64,000 nucleotides of DNA from Lachnospiraceae bacterium (GTDB taxonomy: Bacteria > Bacillota > Clostridia > Lachnospirales > Lachnospiraceae), in assembly GCA_015056865.1 (NCBI GenBank), contig SVFM01000006.1, positions 1 to 64,000 of the forward strand, in the 5' to 3' direction. The position numbers and the translations under genes were made by a program. The notes under the pieces are model-generated. The model saw only the letters and a list, made by a program, of their open reading frames with translations, searched no databases and was not told where the DNA came from. Below, piece by piece: positions 27,001-34,785 of the stretch. Each line of letters opens with the position of its first letter. Position 1 is the stretch's first letter.

Positions 27001-28239
27001 AACCTGCGCCTCGGTTTTTCCGGGAAGGGCATAGACTGCACCGCTGTTTTCAACCACTGCGCCGGTGGCCTCAAAAGTCCACTTTGCATAAACAGTGGTT
27101 CCGCCACTATAGGTCTTATCAAAATCAAAAGCTTCTTCTAGCTGATTATCTGCATACCATCCTGCAAAAGTATATCCTGTCCATGTAGGATCAGCCGGTC
27201 TGATAACCTTGCCGCCTCCAATAGGAAGGTATTGGGTAGGTACCTGGGAGCCGTTACCCGTACGGAATATAACTCTCTCTTTATATTGAACCGCAACCTC
27301 GTTCGTCTCTCCTACCATCTTCGTCAGCAATGCATAGGTATCATTGGCAGGAACAAAATAATCCGATAAGTTTTCGCCGGTTATCCCTATAGCTCCGGCC
27401 CCTTCCGTAAGGGTTTTATCGCTGTATGCACCAAGGCTGTAAGGGAGATGTTCCCCCGCAAGGGTACCTTCCAATTTCAGAGCAGCGTTATACCCCTCCA
27501 CATAGATATCCATCCCCGCGGAAATGTTGGGGGAATTCTTTATGGTAAGTGCTGCATACGACATATAAACGCCATAACATTCACCGGATGCAGAGCTATC
27601 CACAGCCTGGACCGTTCCTCCTGAAACCACTGTCTCACCGGACGAATAGATTCCGTAGGTTTTTCGGGCACCTGTAACATCCATATTGCAGTCTACGGCT
27701 GTGAAGTTTCCGTTTGCTCTAACACCATAGGTATAATACAAACCATTCACGCTGATATCACAGTTTTCCAGCATAACAGCTCCGCTTGCCTTGATTCCAT
27801 ATACATCGCAGTATGTTTCGTCAGTTGAAGCCGCAATAGTGCCGTTTTTTACTGTCAAGGTACTGTTGGAAGAGGTGTAGATCGCCTCAATATCATCGTC
27901 TGCGGAGACGGTAAAAGTCTTTTCGTTCAGATCCATTACCGCCTGTCGGGAGGAATTCAACGTTACTCCCTGTGTCATCTCCACATCGGTGCACAAACGA
28001 ATATAGGTAACCGGCGTAGCCGAGGCAGTGTTCCCGTTTGCTGCGGCGAAAGCCTCCGCAAGGGTACCCGTAACAGCATTTGTATAGTCCGGTGTACTGT
28101 CCCCGGCACCAAACACCCACTCAGCCTGGACGGGTTCTACCGCACTAACATTTATGGGCTTCCAATACAAAAACACGGTGACTGCCATAAGTACAGGCAG
28201 ACCCAGATAAAACAAAAATGCTCCCCCTTTTTTCTTCAT
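24082..28239 (-). CDS. Large wall-anchored surface protein with InlB B-repeat and MBG-type domains
   Basis: A 1385-residue extracellular protein. A signal peptide (residues 1-33: KKKGGAFLF then a hydrophobic run) is followed by a beta-helix-like region rich in short repeated strands (to about 270), an InlB B-repeat ending YTFAGWYADNQL..VYAKW near 375, further domains, and two MBG-type repeats (TVYTYNGTEQTY, FVYNSTAQRPET) around 930-1090. The C-terminus has APATGDNSN, a hydrophobic helix and RKKEDDPAVK: a sortase signal in which APATG replaces LPXTG. The ATG at 28239 follows GGAGGAAAAAG. Probably an adhesin or matrix-binding protein; ligand unknown. Confidence 0.85.
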   Translation of the reverse strand: MKKKGGAFLFYLGLPVLMAVTVFLYWKPINVSAVEPVQAEWVFGAGDSTPDYTNAVTGTLAEAFAAANGNTASATPVTYIRLCTDVEMTQGVTLNSSRQAVMDLNEKTFTVSADDDIEAIYTSSNSTLTVKNGTIAASTDETYCDVYGIKASGAVMLENCDISVNGLYYTYGVRANGNFTAVDCNMDVTGARKTYGIYSSGETVVSGGTVQAVDSSASGECYGVYMSYAALTIKNSPNISAGMDIYVEGYNAALKLEGTLAGEHLPYSLGAYSDKTLTEGAGAIGITGENLSDYFVPANDTYALLTKMVGETNEVAVQYKERVIFRTGNGSQVPTQYLPIGGGKVIRPADPTWTGYTFAGWYADNQLEEAFDFDKTYSGGTTVYAKWTFEATGAVVENSGAVYALPGKTEAQVGEEILSELFIKITGENGAYLCGLQTDTWQLKEGESIDNIQPGTQVTFVGTITEIPDPYVACTYCGSSGNGKVPTIENPLTLEVVVTFDYKVMPNGNVYTTNENGIMAYRYLYSNFDIYGYFADAWRQTTFGNGGYYTYVKVGSTTKRVSAVSYDQGGNTQMGLKVGIDFAFCNAGETLQIIYTVKNTTADPVTFSLGSSADIQIGRDDSAVITPFEDGSGYKMVSDSSTDKGPAGDYAQFNFFGKGYAGVISVSDFWYGRYSDWRGDEETYTFYGTANSVSGSFDSAGAWHWADNTLLAGEETSFTILIGIGGAGSENAAQGGGLNDKQGSVGMELTTPVSGEEAFTVYVDGTEAENALTLNEDYTIQNPTSRNPVITFTESAGLTCQSVIKVKVEGIVDPVSINNNIPHSVSYSKSDNVISASCGVSGCGESLGSISLAAPSGTLIADGAAKAAVLTNQLDASITAPTVLYERKNGDDYESMNDVPTNAGDYKASITMGDTTVSVTYTISASTVKIQKPAADTTVYTYNGTEQTYIVAPNSAYTVSGEKRIIAGSQTVTVALKDTTNYTWEDGTTEPLTFTFTIAQKELGISWGNTDFVYNSTAQRPETIASGVITGADIRLTVEGAQVNASATVYTATVTAITGADAANYKLPGSGLTCEFRIRNASQEAPQLSDFTITNESAPGQADGKISGLTTAMEYSTKAGAGDNEYAKITDEDISFAAGTYYVRYAAKTNYDPSPATAVTVTAEQKPEDIFITPGEYEDITPDTNVGGGKMTAQIEEIKDKFPVTEEEKWEIEHGADVDIWLEINDISGTVSAEDKALIAEKLENGKVGIYLDILMFKQVGESAAVRMLALNDKVEIAFKLPENLINTDKNIIRTYSIVHVHNETAEVIAPVYDANAQTLTFKTDKFSTYAVVYTDAKNNSQATAPATGDNSNFWLWVALALVSGGCLLGALILKRKKEDDPAVK

Positions 28240-28445
28240 TGCTTTTTCCTCCAAATCCTTCTCTATTGTTTCTACACTTTTTTGTCGAATTTTGTTATGA
28301 AGAGTCGTGTACTTACCATGCTAGCACTTCTCTGCTCCCTTTTCAAGTTCTTTCCTGAACAATTTTTCTAAACACTCATAAATTTTTATTTGAAATTTTA
28401 TCCCTCCAATAAACCTATTTTTGGTCCGAATTTTCATACAATCCC

Positions 28446-28473
28446 TTGACATCCCAATGATATAAAGTATAAT
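28446..28473 (+). promoter_or_regulatory. Promoter of OPA-family transporter gene
   Basis: TTGACA (28446-28451), 16-bp spacer, TATAAT (28468-28473), 40 bp before the ATG. A 10-bp palindrome TTGTCGACAA (28488-28497) lies in the untranslated leader and might be an operator. The rest of the 258-bp gap to the wall-protein gene is AT-rich and shows nothing further. Confidence 0.75.
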
Positions 28474-28513
28474 TATTTTGTAAATTTTTGTCGACAATGT
28501 GGAGGTCAAAAGT

Positions 28514-29815
28514 ATGGTTTCACCCAAAAACACCTATGGTTATTCCCCTTCCGAGTATACCCTTTTTAAGGAATATGCCTGGAAAATGTTGCTCAGTTTC
28601 GGTCTTACCTATATGTTCTTTTACAACGGCCGGCAAAATATCAACCTGGTAATGACCCAGATGGCAGAGGGCCTTGGCTCTACCACTGCTGCTATGGGCG
28701 TGGTCTCCTCGGCCTTGTTCTGGTGCTACGCATTTGGTCAGCTGATCAACGGCAGACTGGGTGCCTACTTTGGTTATAAATATTTCATCATGTTTGGCGT
28801 TATATCCTCAGCCATTCTAAATGTCCTGATCTCCTTCCAGCACTCCATTCCCGTGATTGCGGTGCTCTGGGGATTGAACGGTTTTTGTCAGTCCATGGTC
28901 TGGGCCAACGGTCTGGGAGTTCTCAATAAATGGTGGCCCAAAAAGGAGCGGGGCTTTGCCTCCGGTCTGACCACCGCCTTCAGCGGTATGGCTCAAGTGG
29001 TTACTTATCTGACGATCCTGCTTTGCATGGAACTGAACCCGCAGTGGGGGTGGCGTGCCGGTTTCCGTTTCCCTATGGTTCCCATGGTGCTGATGCTGGT
29101 TGTGTTTGGATTGATGTTCAAGGCCCGCCCCGAAGCCATCGGACTAAAGCCTTTTGAAGAAGAAGATAAAGAAGCTGCCAAACGGGATGCCGCTTTGACA
29201 GCTAAGATTGAAAAAAATGGCTATTTATATCCTTATAAGGTTCTCTTTCGTGAGCCCAAGGTCATTGTCTTTTGCCTGATCTCTGCCATTGCAGGTGTAG
29301 GCCGGTATGGCCTTCTCACCTGGGTACCTACATACTTTACGGAATCCCTTGGCCTCTCTATTAAAGAAGGTATTTTCAGTTCCATTCTGCTTCCTTTTGG
29401 TCAGGCCTGCGCCATGTTCGTATTTCCCCTGATCACCGATAAGATATTTAAAGGAAAACGGGAACCCATGCTTGCCCTTGCATCCATTATTACTTTCTGC
29501 GGAATGATCTGTTTCCCGCTGATCAGAAGCCAGATGCCTGCCTCCATTATGCTGTTTGTGGTAGGTATCTCCAGCATGGTAACCGGTGTTATCTGGGCTG
29601 TTGCCGGTGACATGGGCGGCCGTGCCTTCTCCTCTACTATCGTAGGCGTTCTGGACTGGGCGGTTTACATGGGCGCCGCTATCCAGGCATCCGTTTTCGG
29701 CTTTATGAAGGATTCCTTTGGTTGGCCGGCTATCTTTATTACTATTGGCTGCCTGTACATTATCATGTTGGCACTGACTTTGGTTGCCCGCAAGATGAAA
29801 ATGAGACATATCTGA
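28514..29815 (+). CDS. OPA-family (GlpT/UhpT-like) MFS transporter
   Basis: A 433-residue protein with 12 likely membrane helices in the major facilitator fold. NGRQNINLVM in helix 1 and the following region match the organophosphate:phosphate antiporter group, which exchanges sugar phosphates or glycerol 3-phosphate for phosphate. The ATG at 28514 is preceded by GGAGG at eight bases; an upstream GTG frame overlaps that site. It has its own promoter. The substrate is not determined; proximity to a glycerol-1-phosphate dehydrogenase is suggestive only. Confidence 0.85.
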   Translation: MVSPKNTYGYSPSEYTLFKEYAWKMLLSFGLTYMFFYNGRQNINLVMTQMAEGLGSTTAAMGVVSSALFWCYAFGQLINGRLGAYFGYKYFIMFGVISSAILNVLISFQHSIPVIAVLWGLNGFCQSMVWANGLGVLNKWWPKKERGFASGLTTAFSGMAQVVTYLTILLCMELNPQWGWRAGFRFPMVPMVLMLVVFGLMFKARPEAIGLKPFEEEDKEAAKRDAALTAKIEKNGYLYPYKVLFREPKVIVFCLISAIAGVGRYGLLTWVPTYFTESLGLSIKEGIFSSILLPFGQACAMFVFPLITDKIFKGKREPMLALASIITFCGMICFPLIRSQMPASIMLFVVGISSMVTGVIWAVAGDMGGRAFSSTIVGVLDWAVYMGAAIQASVFGFMKDSFGWPAIFITIGCLYIIMLALTLVARKMKMRHI

Positions 29816-29830
29816 GCAAACAAAAGCAGC

Positions 29831-29865
29831 GGAGCTGTCGCACTAAGTGATTGGTACACAGCTCC
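29831..29865. terminator. Stem-loop between convergent genes
   Basis: GGAGCTGT pairs with ACAGCTCC around a 19-base loop, between the transporter stop (29815) and the antitoxin stop (29872). The minus-strand exit has a broken T-run (GCTTTTGTTT); the plus exit has none. Confidence 0.5.
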
Positions 29866-29871
29866 CATAAC

Positions 29872-30513
29872 TCACTCAATCAAATCCTCTACTTCGCAAC
29901 CGAGTGCCTTAGCAAGATTGATCACCACAGTTACCTGCGCCTTGCTGATATCATTCTGCTTCTGCTCGTAGAGCTGTATCATACGAAGTGTAACACCGGA
30001 TGCTTCACTCAACTGTTGCTGTGTAAATCCGCGTGCTTTTCTGATCTCAGAAAGCTTACTTTTTCTGTTTTTCTTGTTCCGGGCAATCATTTCGTTTGCC
30101 GCTTCTACAAACTTGCTTTCATCCGCTTCGTGAAGAATGTACATAGAAAACACCGTGGACAGCTTGAGACCATCTTTTATAATATCTTCAAAGCGTTTAC
30201 CTGTTTCCCATTGATAATAAGCAAGAATCCAACCAGCCCAATACTCTCTCCCCTTAAATTCAACATAGGACGGCTCCCGTTTTTCGTACGACACATTGGT
30301 TTCGGCAAGAACAGCTTCAGCCAGTTCAAAGCCGGACATACCGGTAATGTACCTTGGGTTTCCCTTCTCGAACTTAGGAGCAATGCCTGACGAAATAAAC
30401 CACCCGAAAAACTCATCCGGATCAAAACCGAGATCGCAAACGGCGAACTCGATCATATCGCCAAGATTGTTCATTGCATCATCCAAGTACAACTCGCTGT
30501 AGGCGTTGGTCAT
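29872..30513 (-). CDS. XRE-type regulator, probable antitoxin to DUF3990 protein
   Basis: A 213-residue protein with an N-terminal domain of about 145 residues (MNNLGDMIEFAVCDLG, then DEFFGWFISSG) that I do not recognise, and a clear C-terminal XRE helix-turn-helix (LSEIRKARGFTQQQLSEASG, then TLRMIQLYEQKQN). Its gene overlaps the end of the DUF3990 gene by 35 bp and is translated from an internal ribosome site, so the two are tightly coupled, toxin first. By analogy with toxin-antitoxin pairs it should neutralise the DUF3990 protein and repress the shared promoter. Confidence 0.75.
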   Translation of the reverse strand: MTNAYSELYLDDAMNNLGDMIEFAVCDLGFDPDEFFGWFISSGIAPKFEKGNPRYITGMSGFELAEAVLAETNVSYEKREPSYVEFKGREYWAGWILAYYQWETGKRFEDIIKDGLKLSTVFSMYILHEADESKFVEAANEMIARNKKNRKSKLSEIRKARGFTQQQLSEASGVTLRMIQLYEQKQNDISKAQVTVVINLAKALGCEVEDLIE

Positions 30514-31177
30514 CGTTTCTCCATCCTTCCCTTATAATATCCAAAACATATTTTTCAGTAAGCAGAGAGCCTCTTGCTTTTTCTTTTTGAAAATCTTCTC
30601 TTGCCACTGTGTCACGAGCAAGTTTTTTCGGGAGGTAGATTTCCTTCGGTGCAACAATTGAATCCGAAAACTCTATGGAATCAAATGCTTTTGGGGACAT
30701 CAGTACAATCTGCTCTCCAAGTTTACCCAGAACCATTGCTCTTTCCAACTGTGCCACGGAGATCGTATTATTCAAAAAAGCATTAGCAAAAGAAAAATAG
30801 GAGTCGTCAGCTCGATAGCCCTTGATAATATCATAACTCTTATAGTCTATTGCGAAATTTTCAAATATATACACTTTTGCCTGCTTTGCAATATCTCCGC
30901 CAATTCGGAATCTGCGGTTTTCAAGCAAAACAAACAGCCAGTTCAAAATATTATAATCTCCGCCGGTGAGGGAAAGCACAGAAAGATTTGTCAAATCTAA
31001 TGTATATTGGTTTGCAAAGCCATCCGTTTCAACAGAACATGCCCACTCTTTTGCCAGCTCTGCGCTCTCAGTACAATAAAAGCCCATTCCATAATCGTTC
31101 TTGGGATTTCCAACTCCCCAAATAGGCTTTTCAATAATTCTAGGTGAACCATGATATACCATTATTTTGTTGGACAT
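30479..31177 (-). CDS. DUF3990 protein, ADP-ribosyltransferase-like toxin candidate
   Basis: A 232-residue DUF3990 protein. The N-terminus MVYHGSPRIIEKP and YGMGFYCTESAELAKEWA are the family hallmark; the domain is considered related to ADP-ribosyltransferases. The region to about residue 190 covers the domain. The ATG at 31177 follows AAGGAGG at eight bases; a longer frame from 31207 overlaps the operator. It precedes and overlaps an XRE gene, the layout of a toxin-antitoxin pair with inverted gene order. Toxicity and target are inferred, not shown. Confidence 0.75.
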   Translation of the reverse strand: MSNKIMVYHGSPRIIEKPIWGVGNPKNDYGMGFYCTESAELAKEWACSVETDGFANQYTLDLTNLSVLSLTGGDYNILNWLFVLLENRRFRIGGDIAKQAKVYIFENFAIDYKSYDIIKGYRADDSYFSFANAFLNNTISVAQLERAMVLGKLGEQIVLMSPKAFDSIEFSDSIVAPKEIYLPKKLARDTVAREDFQKEKARGSLLTEKYVLDIIREGWRNDDQRLQRVVLG

Positions 31178-31205
31178 AGAAACGCCTCCTTGCATGTGTC
31201 GTTTC

Positions 31206-31257
31206 AACGATAGTTCGTTTTCATCTTAATTGTATCGCTGTGACGATAGTTTGTCAA
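31206..31257 (-). promoter_or_regulatory. Promoter of DUF3990/XRE pair with repeated operator
   Basis: TTGACA (31252-31257), 17-bp spacer, TACAAT (31229-31234). AACTATCGT occurs on the minus strand in the spacer (31243-31251) and again after the start site (31207-31215), 36 bp apart, probably the XRE antitoxin sites. Confidence 0.75.
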
Positions 31258-31299
31258 TAGGGGATTGAAATTTCACACCAACCGGCAACCTCTTCTTGA

Positions 31300-31902
31300 T
31301 TACTTCCACCCTTGAAAACCTCTAACATACTTCTCATCGTCCTCTGGCCTGATCTGGCGGATCACTTTGCAAGGATTTCCTCCTGCCAGCACATTGGCAG
31401 GAATATCTTTATTCACGATACTTCCGGCGGCGATCACTGCATTGTCTCCGATGCTGACACCCCCCATGATCTTCACACCTCCGCCGATCCACACATTGTT
31501 TCCGATCCGGATGGGCCAACCGTACTCCATTCCCTCCAGCCGCATCTTCACATCAAAGGGATGACCTGCCGCGTACAATCCGCAGTCCGGTGCGATCCAC
31601 ACATTATCTCCGATCTCAATCTTATTTCCTGCCAGAACCACAAAATTATAGTTCGAGAAGAAATTATCTCCCACGGATATTCTTTCCCAGAAATCTCCGT
31701 AAAAGGGCTGTTCTATCACACAATTAGCCCCTACCCTGCCAAAGTTTTCCCGGATCATCCGGTCCCGCTCAGCAAGCTGACAAGGTCGGAGCATATTGTA
31801 ATCGTAATTTAATTCCTGGCTTCGCCTTCGGCCTTTATCCACCTCCGGATCCAAATGGGCCTGATATAAAAGGCCGGCTTCCGCTTTTTCGTACTCAGTC
31901 AT
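31300..31902 (-). CDS. Sugar O-acetyltransferase (maltose/galactoside type)
   Basis: A 200-residue left-handed beta-helix acetyltransferase. The N-terminal Mac domain (EKAEAGLLYQAHLDPEVD) is followed by hexapeptide repeats (NKIEIGDNVWIAPDCG, IRIGNNVWIGGGVKI, VSIGDNAVIAAGS) and the catalytic-histidine loop AAGHPFD. It transfers acetyl from acetyl-CoA to a sugar hydroxyl, probably as detoxification of non-metabolised sugars. AGGAGG precedes the ATG. It lies 36 bp after the M32 peptidase gene, possibly cotranscribed. Confidence 0.92.
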   Translation of the reverse strand: MTEYEKAEAGLLYQAHLDPEVDKGRRRSQELNYDYNMLRPCQLAERDRMIRENFGRVGANCVIEQPFYGDFWERISVGDNFFSNYNFVVLAGNKIEIGDNVWIAPDCGLYAAGHPFDVKMRLEGMEYGWPIRIGNNVWIGGGVKIMGGVSIGDNAVIAAGSIVNKDIPANVLAGGNPCKVIRQIRPEDDEKYVRGFQGWK

Positions 31903-31938
31903 TTTCCTCTCCTCCTAAGCGCTCTGCCACAGCAAATA

Positions 31939-33447
31939 TTAGTTCACCTTATAAATCCCTTGATACTTCTCACTCAGATACTGCAAGAACGGTCTGGCAT
32001 CCAGACGCTTTCCGGTAATTCTTTCCGCCATCTGCCCTGCAGTAAGGCAACAACCGTACTGACGCACATTTTCGTCCAGCCAGTGATTTAACTTCTCAAA
32101 ATTGCCCCGGCGCAACTGGTCATCCAGATCAGGTATCTCTCTAAGGATCGCTTCTCTTAGCTGGCCGCAGTAAATATTTCCTAGGGCATAGCTTTGAAAA
32201 TAGCCAATATAATCCCCTGCCCAGTGCATGTCTTGAAGCACGCCTTCTGTATCGTTGTCCGGACGGATGCCTAAATATTTTTCACTCAGATCATTCCAAG
32301 CCCGTGGCAGATCCCCTACCTCAAGCCTTCCTGCAAAGAGATCCCGCTCCAGTTCATAACGCAGGATCACATGCAGACTGTATGTGACCTCATCCGCTGT
32401 AATCCGCCGGAGACTGGGTTTTACCCTGTTCATAGAAAGATAAAACTCATCCAGACCTATCTCTGCAAATTCCGGAAATTCTCGTTGCAGCTGAGGATAG
32501 TAGTATTCCCAATATGCCTTATTGCGACCCACCATATTCTCATTGAACCGGGCCACAGCCTCCTGAAAACTTCCCTCGATGCCGCCCCACATATTGGCAG
32601 CATTGACTGCTTCGCTGCCACCGCTGGCATACATGGCATGTCCCGCTTCATGCAGACAGGTAAAAACCATATTCAGGTTGTTGTTTTTGTGAATGGATAC
32701 CCGGGCATCTCTGGGTCCCATAAAGGATGTAAAGGCATGCACCACTTGATGATTAAAGCCACCTCGTTCTTCCCGGTATCCGGACTCTCTGGCCAACCGT
32801 TTGGAGAAATTTTCCAGACGCACAGGGTCCAAAGTTATCTGAAAAATATCCCTCTCGGTGATTACCTTACTATTTTGAATGCTGCCTACCAGCTCTCCCA
32901 ACCCGGTCTTTAACACATCGAACTCCCGGGTGATCTCCTGGCACCCTGTGCCCTCATCATTCATGCTGATCATGGTGTCAAAGGCAGGTGCATCCGGATC
33001 TATGGCAAGGGCGATCTGTTTTTTCAGGGCAAATACCCGAGTCAGCCATGGGCGAAAAATCTCAAAATCCTGCTTTTCCCTGGCTTCCTTCCACTTGTTC
33101 ATGGTCTCTGCCCGCAGCATACTGTATTCGTGCATCAAATCCTTGGGTGTACGGGTCTGATTGCGGTAACGAAACAAAAAACTACGGATCAGACCACGCT
33201 GAATGTCATCCTGGATCTCAGCCAAATTCACATTGGCAAAATACCGGGCTGCATCTGCTGCCTCCCGTGTATCAAACAGGGAAGCCTTCTGGGCCGCAAC
33301 GTAAGCTGCCACCTGCTGCCGATAGGCGCCTCCCTCTGCCGGCAATGCTGACCACTGATCCAATTCAAACAAAGACTCCATGGTTTTATAATACCGGTAA
33401 CGGTCGTTAATAGATCGAATTTGTTCTAATTGTTTTTGATAATCCAC
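31939..33447 (-). CDS. M32-family metallo-carboxypeptidase
   Basis: A 502-residue zinc carboxypeptidase of the thermostable carboxypeptidase 1 family. The metal site HEAGH (in CLHEAGHAMYASG) and the later EGSFQEAVARFNEN and IRPDNDTEGVLQDMHW motifs are intact. It removes C-terminal residues from peptides in the cytoplasm. The start is GTG at 33447 with AGGAGG six bases before it. It follows the amidohydrolase gene by 12 bp, so the two are cotranscribed. Confidence 0.93.
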   Translation of the reverse strand: MDYQKQLEQIRSINDRYRYYKTMESLFELDQWSALPAEGGAYRQQVAAYVAAQKASLFDTREAADAARYFANVNLAEIQDDIQRGLIRSFLFRYRNQTRTPKDLMHEYSMLRAETMNKWKEAREKQDFEIFRPWLTRVFALKKQIALAIDPDAPAFDTMISMNDEGTGCQEITREFDVLKTGLGELVGSIQNSKVITERDIFQITLDPVRLENFSKRLARESGYREERGGFNHQVVHAFTSFMGPRDARVSIHKNNNLNMVFTCLHEAGHAMYASGGSEAVNAANMWGGIEGSFQEAVARFNENMVGRNKAYWEYYYPQLQREFPEFAEIGLDEFYLSMNRVKPSLRRITADEVTYSLHVILRYELERDLFAGRLEVGDLPRAWNDLSEKYLGIRPDNDTEGVLQDMHWAGDYIGYFQSYALGNIYCGQLREAILREIPDLDDQLRRGNFEKLNHWLDENVRQYGCCLTAGQMAERITGKRLDARPFLQYLSEKYQGIYKVN

Positions 33448-33459
33448 ATCCGCCTCCTG

Positions 33460-34725
33460 TTACTCATAGTCTTCTATGATAGAATGTGCTGTCACTTCCT
33501 TACCCTCTTTCATTACAAAAGCGCAGTCCAAAAGGGCCTTGTCATCTGTCAGCAGATCTCTCTTCCATGCCGCAATATCCGCATACTTGCCGGGCTGGAT
33601 GGTGCCCACCTTTTCGTCGATACCCAGGATCTGAGCGTTGACTGATGTTGCCGCCTTCAGGGTACGGAAAGGATCCATACCGTTTCGAAGCCATGCAGAA
33701 TATTCACGGCCGCACTCATAATTCTGATATCCTACCACTAAATCTGTACCATATCCCAGTCGGATGTTACTGTTTTTTAAGATTTCCCGGCTCTGCACCA
33801 GATTATCCCTGTAATGGCGAAGCTTACGCTGAAACTCCGGAGATTTCTGGGCCAGCTTTTCTTCGTCCAGCAAAACAATCTCATCATAAGGGCAAAAAGT
33901 AGGCACTACATAAATATCCTTCTCCTCCAAAAGCCTTGCAGCCTCCTCATTGATCAGTGAAGCATGCTCAATCCCATCGATCCCAAGCTCCGTCAGGGTA
34001 GTTACCAGCTCTGTGGTGTAGGCATGGGCCGTAACCGTTGTATGCAGAGCATGGGCCGTCTCAATAATAGCTTTCAGTTCCTCGTAGGACAGCTGCTTAT
34101 CTTCCGGAGAATCATTTGGCGTAAAAAATCCCCCTGTGGCCATGATCTTGATAAAATCAGCACCCAGCTTTACCTCATGACGCACGGCATCCCGAAAAAA
34201 CTCTGCCCCGCTTCCCATGGTAGGATAAAAGCTCTCCAGAAAGCGCGAAAGTTTGGGATTAGATGCTATTTTCTGAGTGGAGTCCCCATGGCTCCCGGGT
34301 GCACAGAGAAAGTGAGGGGCTGCCACCATACGTGCCCCCTCCATGAAACCTGCATCAATGGCCCGTTTTACATCCAGGGAATAATCCTCTTGGAACCAGC
34401 CCACATGCCGGATCGTGGTGAATCCGCCTGCCAGAGCACGGCGTGCGCATTCAGATACGGCCAGAGCACGCATGGCGTCTGAATAATACACCGCATCTTT
34501 ATCAATCTCTCTCCAGTCAAAAAAGCTGGCATGCACATGGGCATCGATCATACCCGGAGTCACAGTCAGATGAGACAGATCCACCACTTTACAGTTCTCC
34601 GGAGTGGCAACATGCTCTCCCACTTCCACAATATACTGATCCTTGATCAAAATCTCCCTGTTTTCCTGTAATGTGTCACAGATTCCATCATAAAGTTTCC
34701 CGCAGAAAATTTTTGTATATGACAT
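33460..34725 (-). CDS. Amidohydrolase, prolidase/imidazolonepropionase-like
   Basis: A 421-residue metal-dependent amidohydrolase. VTPGMIDAHVHASF carries the HxH metal ligands; ADFIKIMATGGFF near residue 190 has the bridging lysine, TAHAYT and GIEHAS the later histidines, and GYGTDL the final aspartate. It belongs with the group that includes Xaa-Pro dipeptidases and imidazolonepropionases. Beside an M32 carboxypeptidase and an AbgT/AbgB pair, a dipeptide or aminoacyl substrate is likely. AAAGGAG precedes the ATG. Confidence 0.88.
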   Translation of the reverse strand: MSYTKIFCGKLYDGICDTLQENREILIKDQYIVEVGEHVATPENCKVVDLSHLTVTPGMIDAHVHASFFDWREIDKDAVYYSDAMRALAVSECARRALAGGFTTIRHVGWFQEDYSLDVKRAIDAGFMEGARMVAAPHFLCAPGSHGDSTQKIASNPKLSRFLESFYPTMGSGAEFFRDAVRHEVKLGADFIKIMATGGFFTPNDSPEDKQLSYEELKAIIETAHALHTTVTAHAYTTELVTTLTELGIDGIEHASLINEEAARLLEEKDIYVVPTFCPYDEIVLLDEEKLAQKSPEFQRKLRHYRDNLVQSREILKNSNIRLGYGTDLVVGYQNYECGREYSAWLRNGMDPFRTLKAATSVNAQILGIDEKVGTIQPGKYADIAAWKRDLLTDDKALLDCAFVMKEGKEVTAHSIIEDYE

Positions 34726-34744
34726 GAGATTCTCCTTTAAAAAA

Positions 34745-34772
34745 GGCCGCCCTTTCTATATAAAAGGCGGCC
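34745..34772 (-). terminator. Terminator after the AbgT gene
   Basis: Perfect GGCCGCC / GGCGGCC stem, 14-base loop, then TTTTTT on the minus strand, 14 bp after the transporter stop. It separates abgB-abgT from the amidohydrolase gene, which may be reached only by readthrough or from a promoter not identified. Confidence 0.85.
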
Positions 34773-34785
34773 CTGTCAATTTTTC

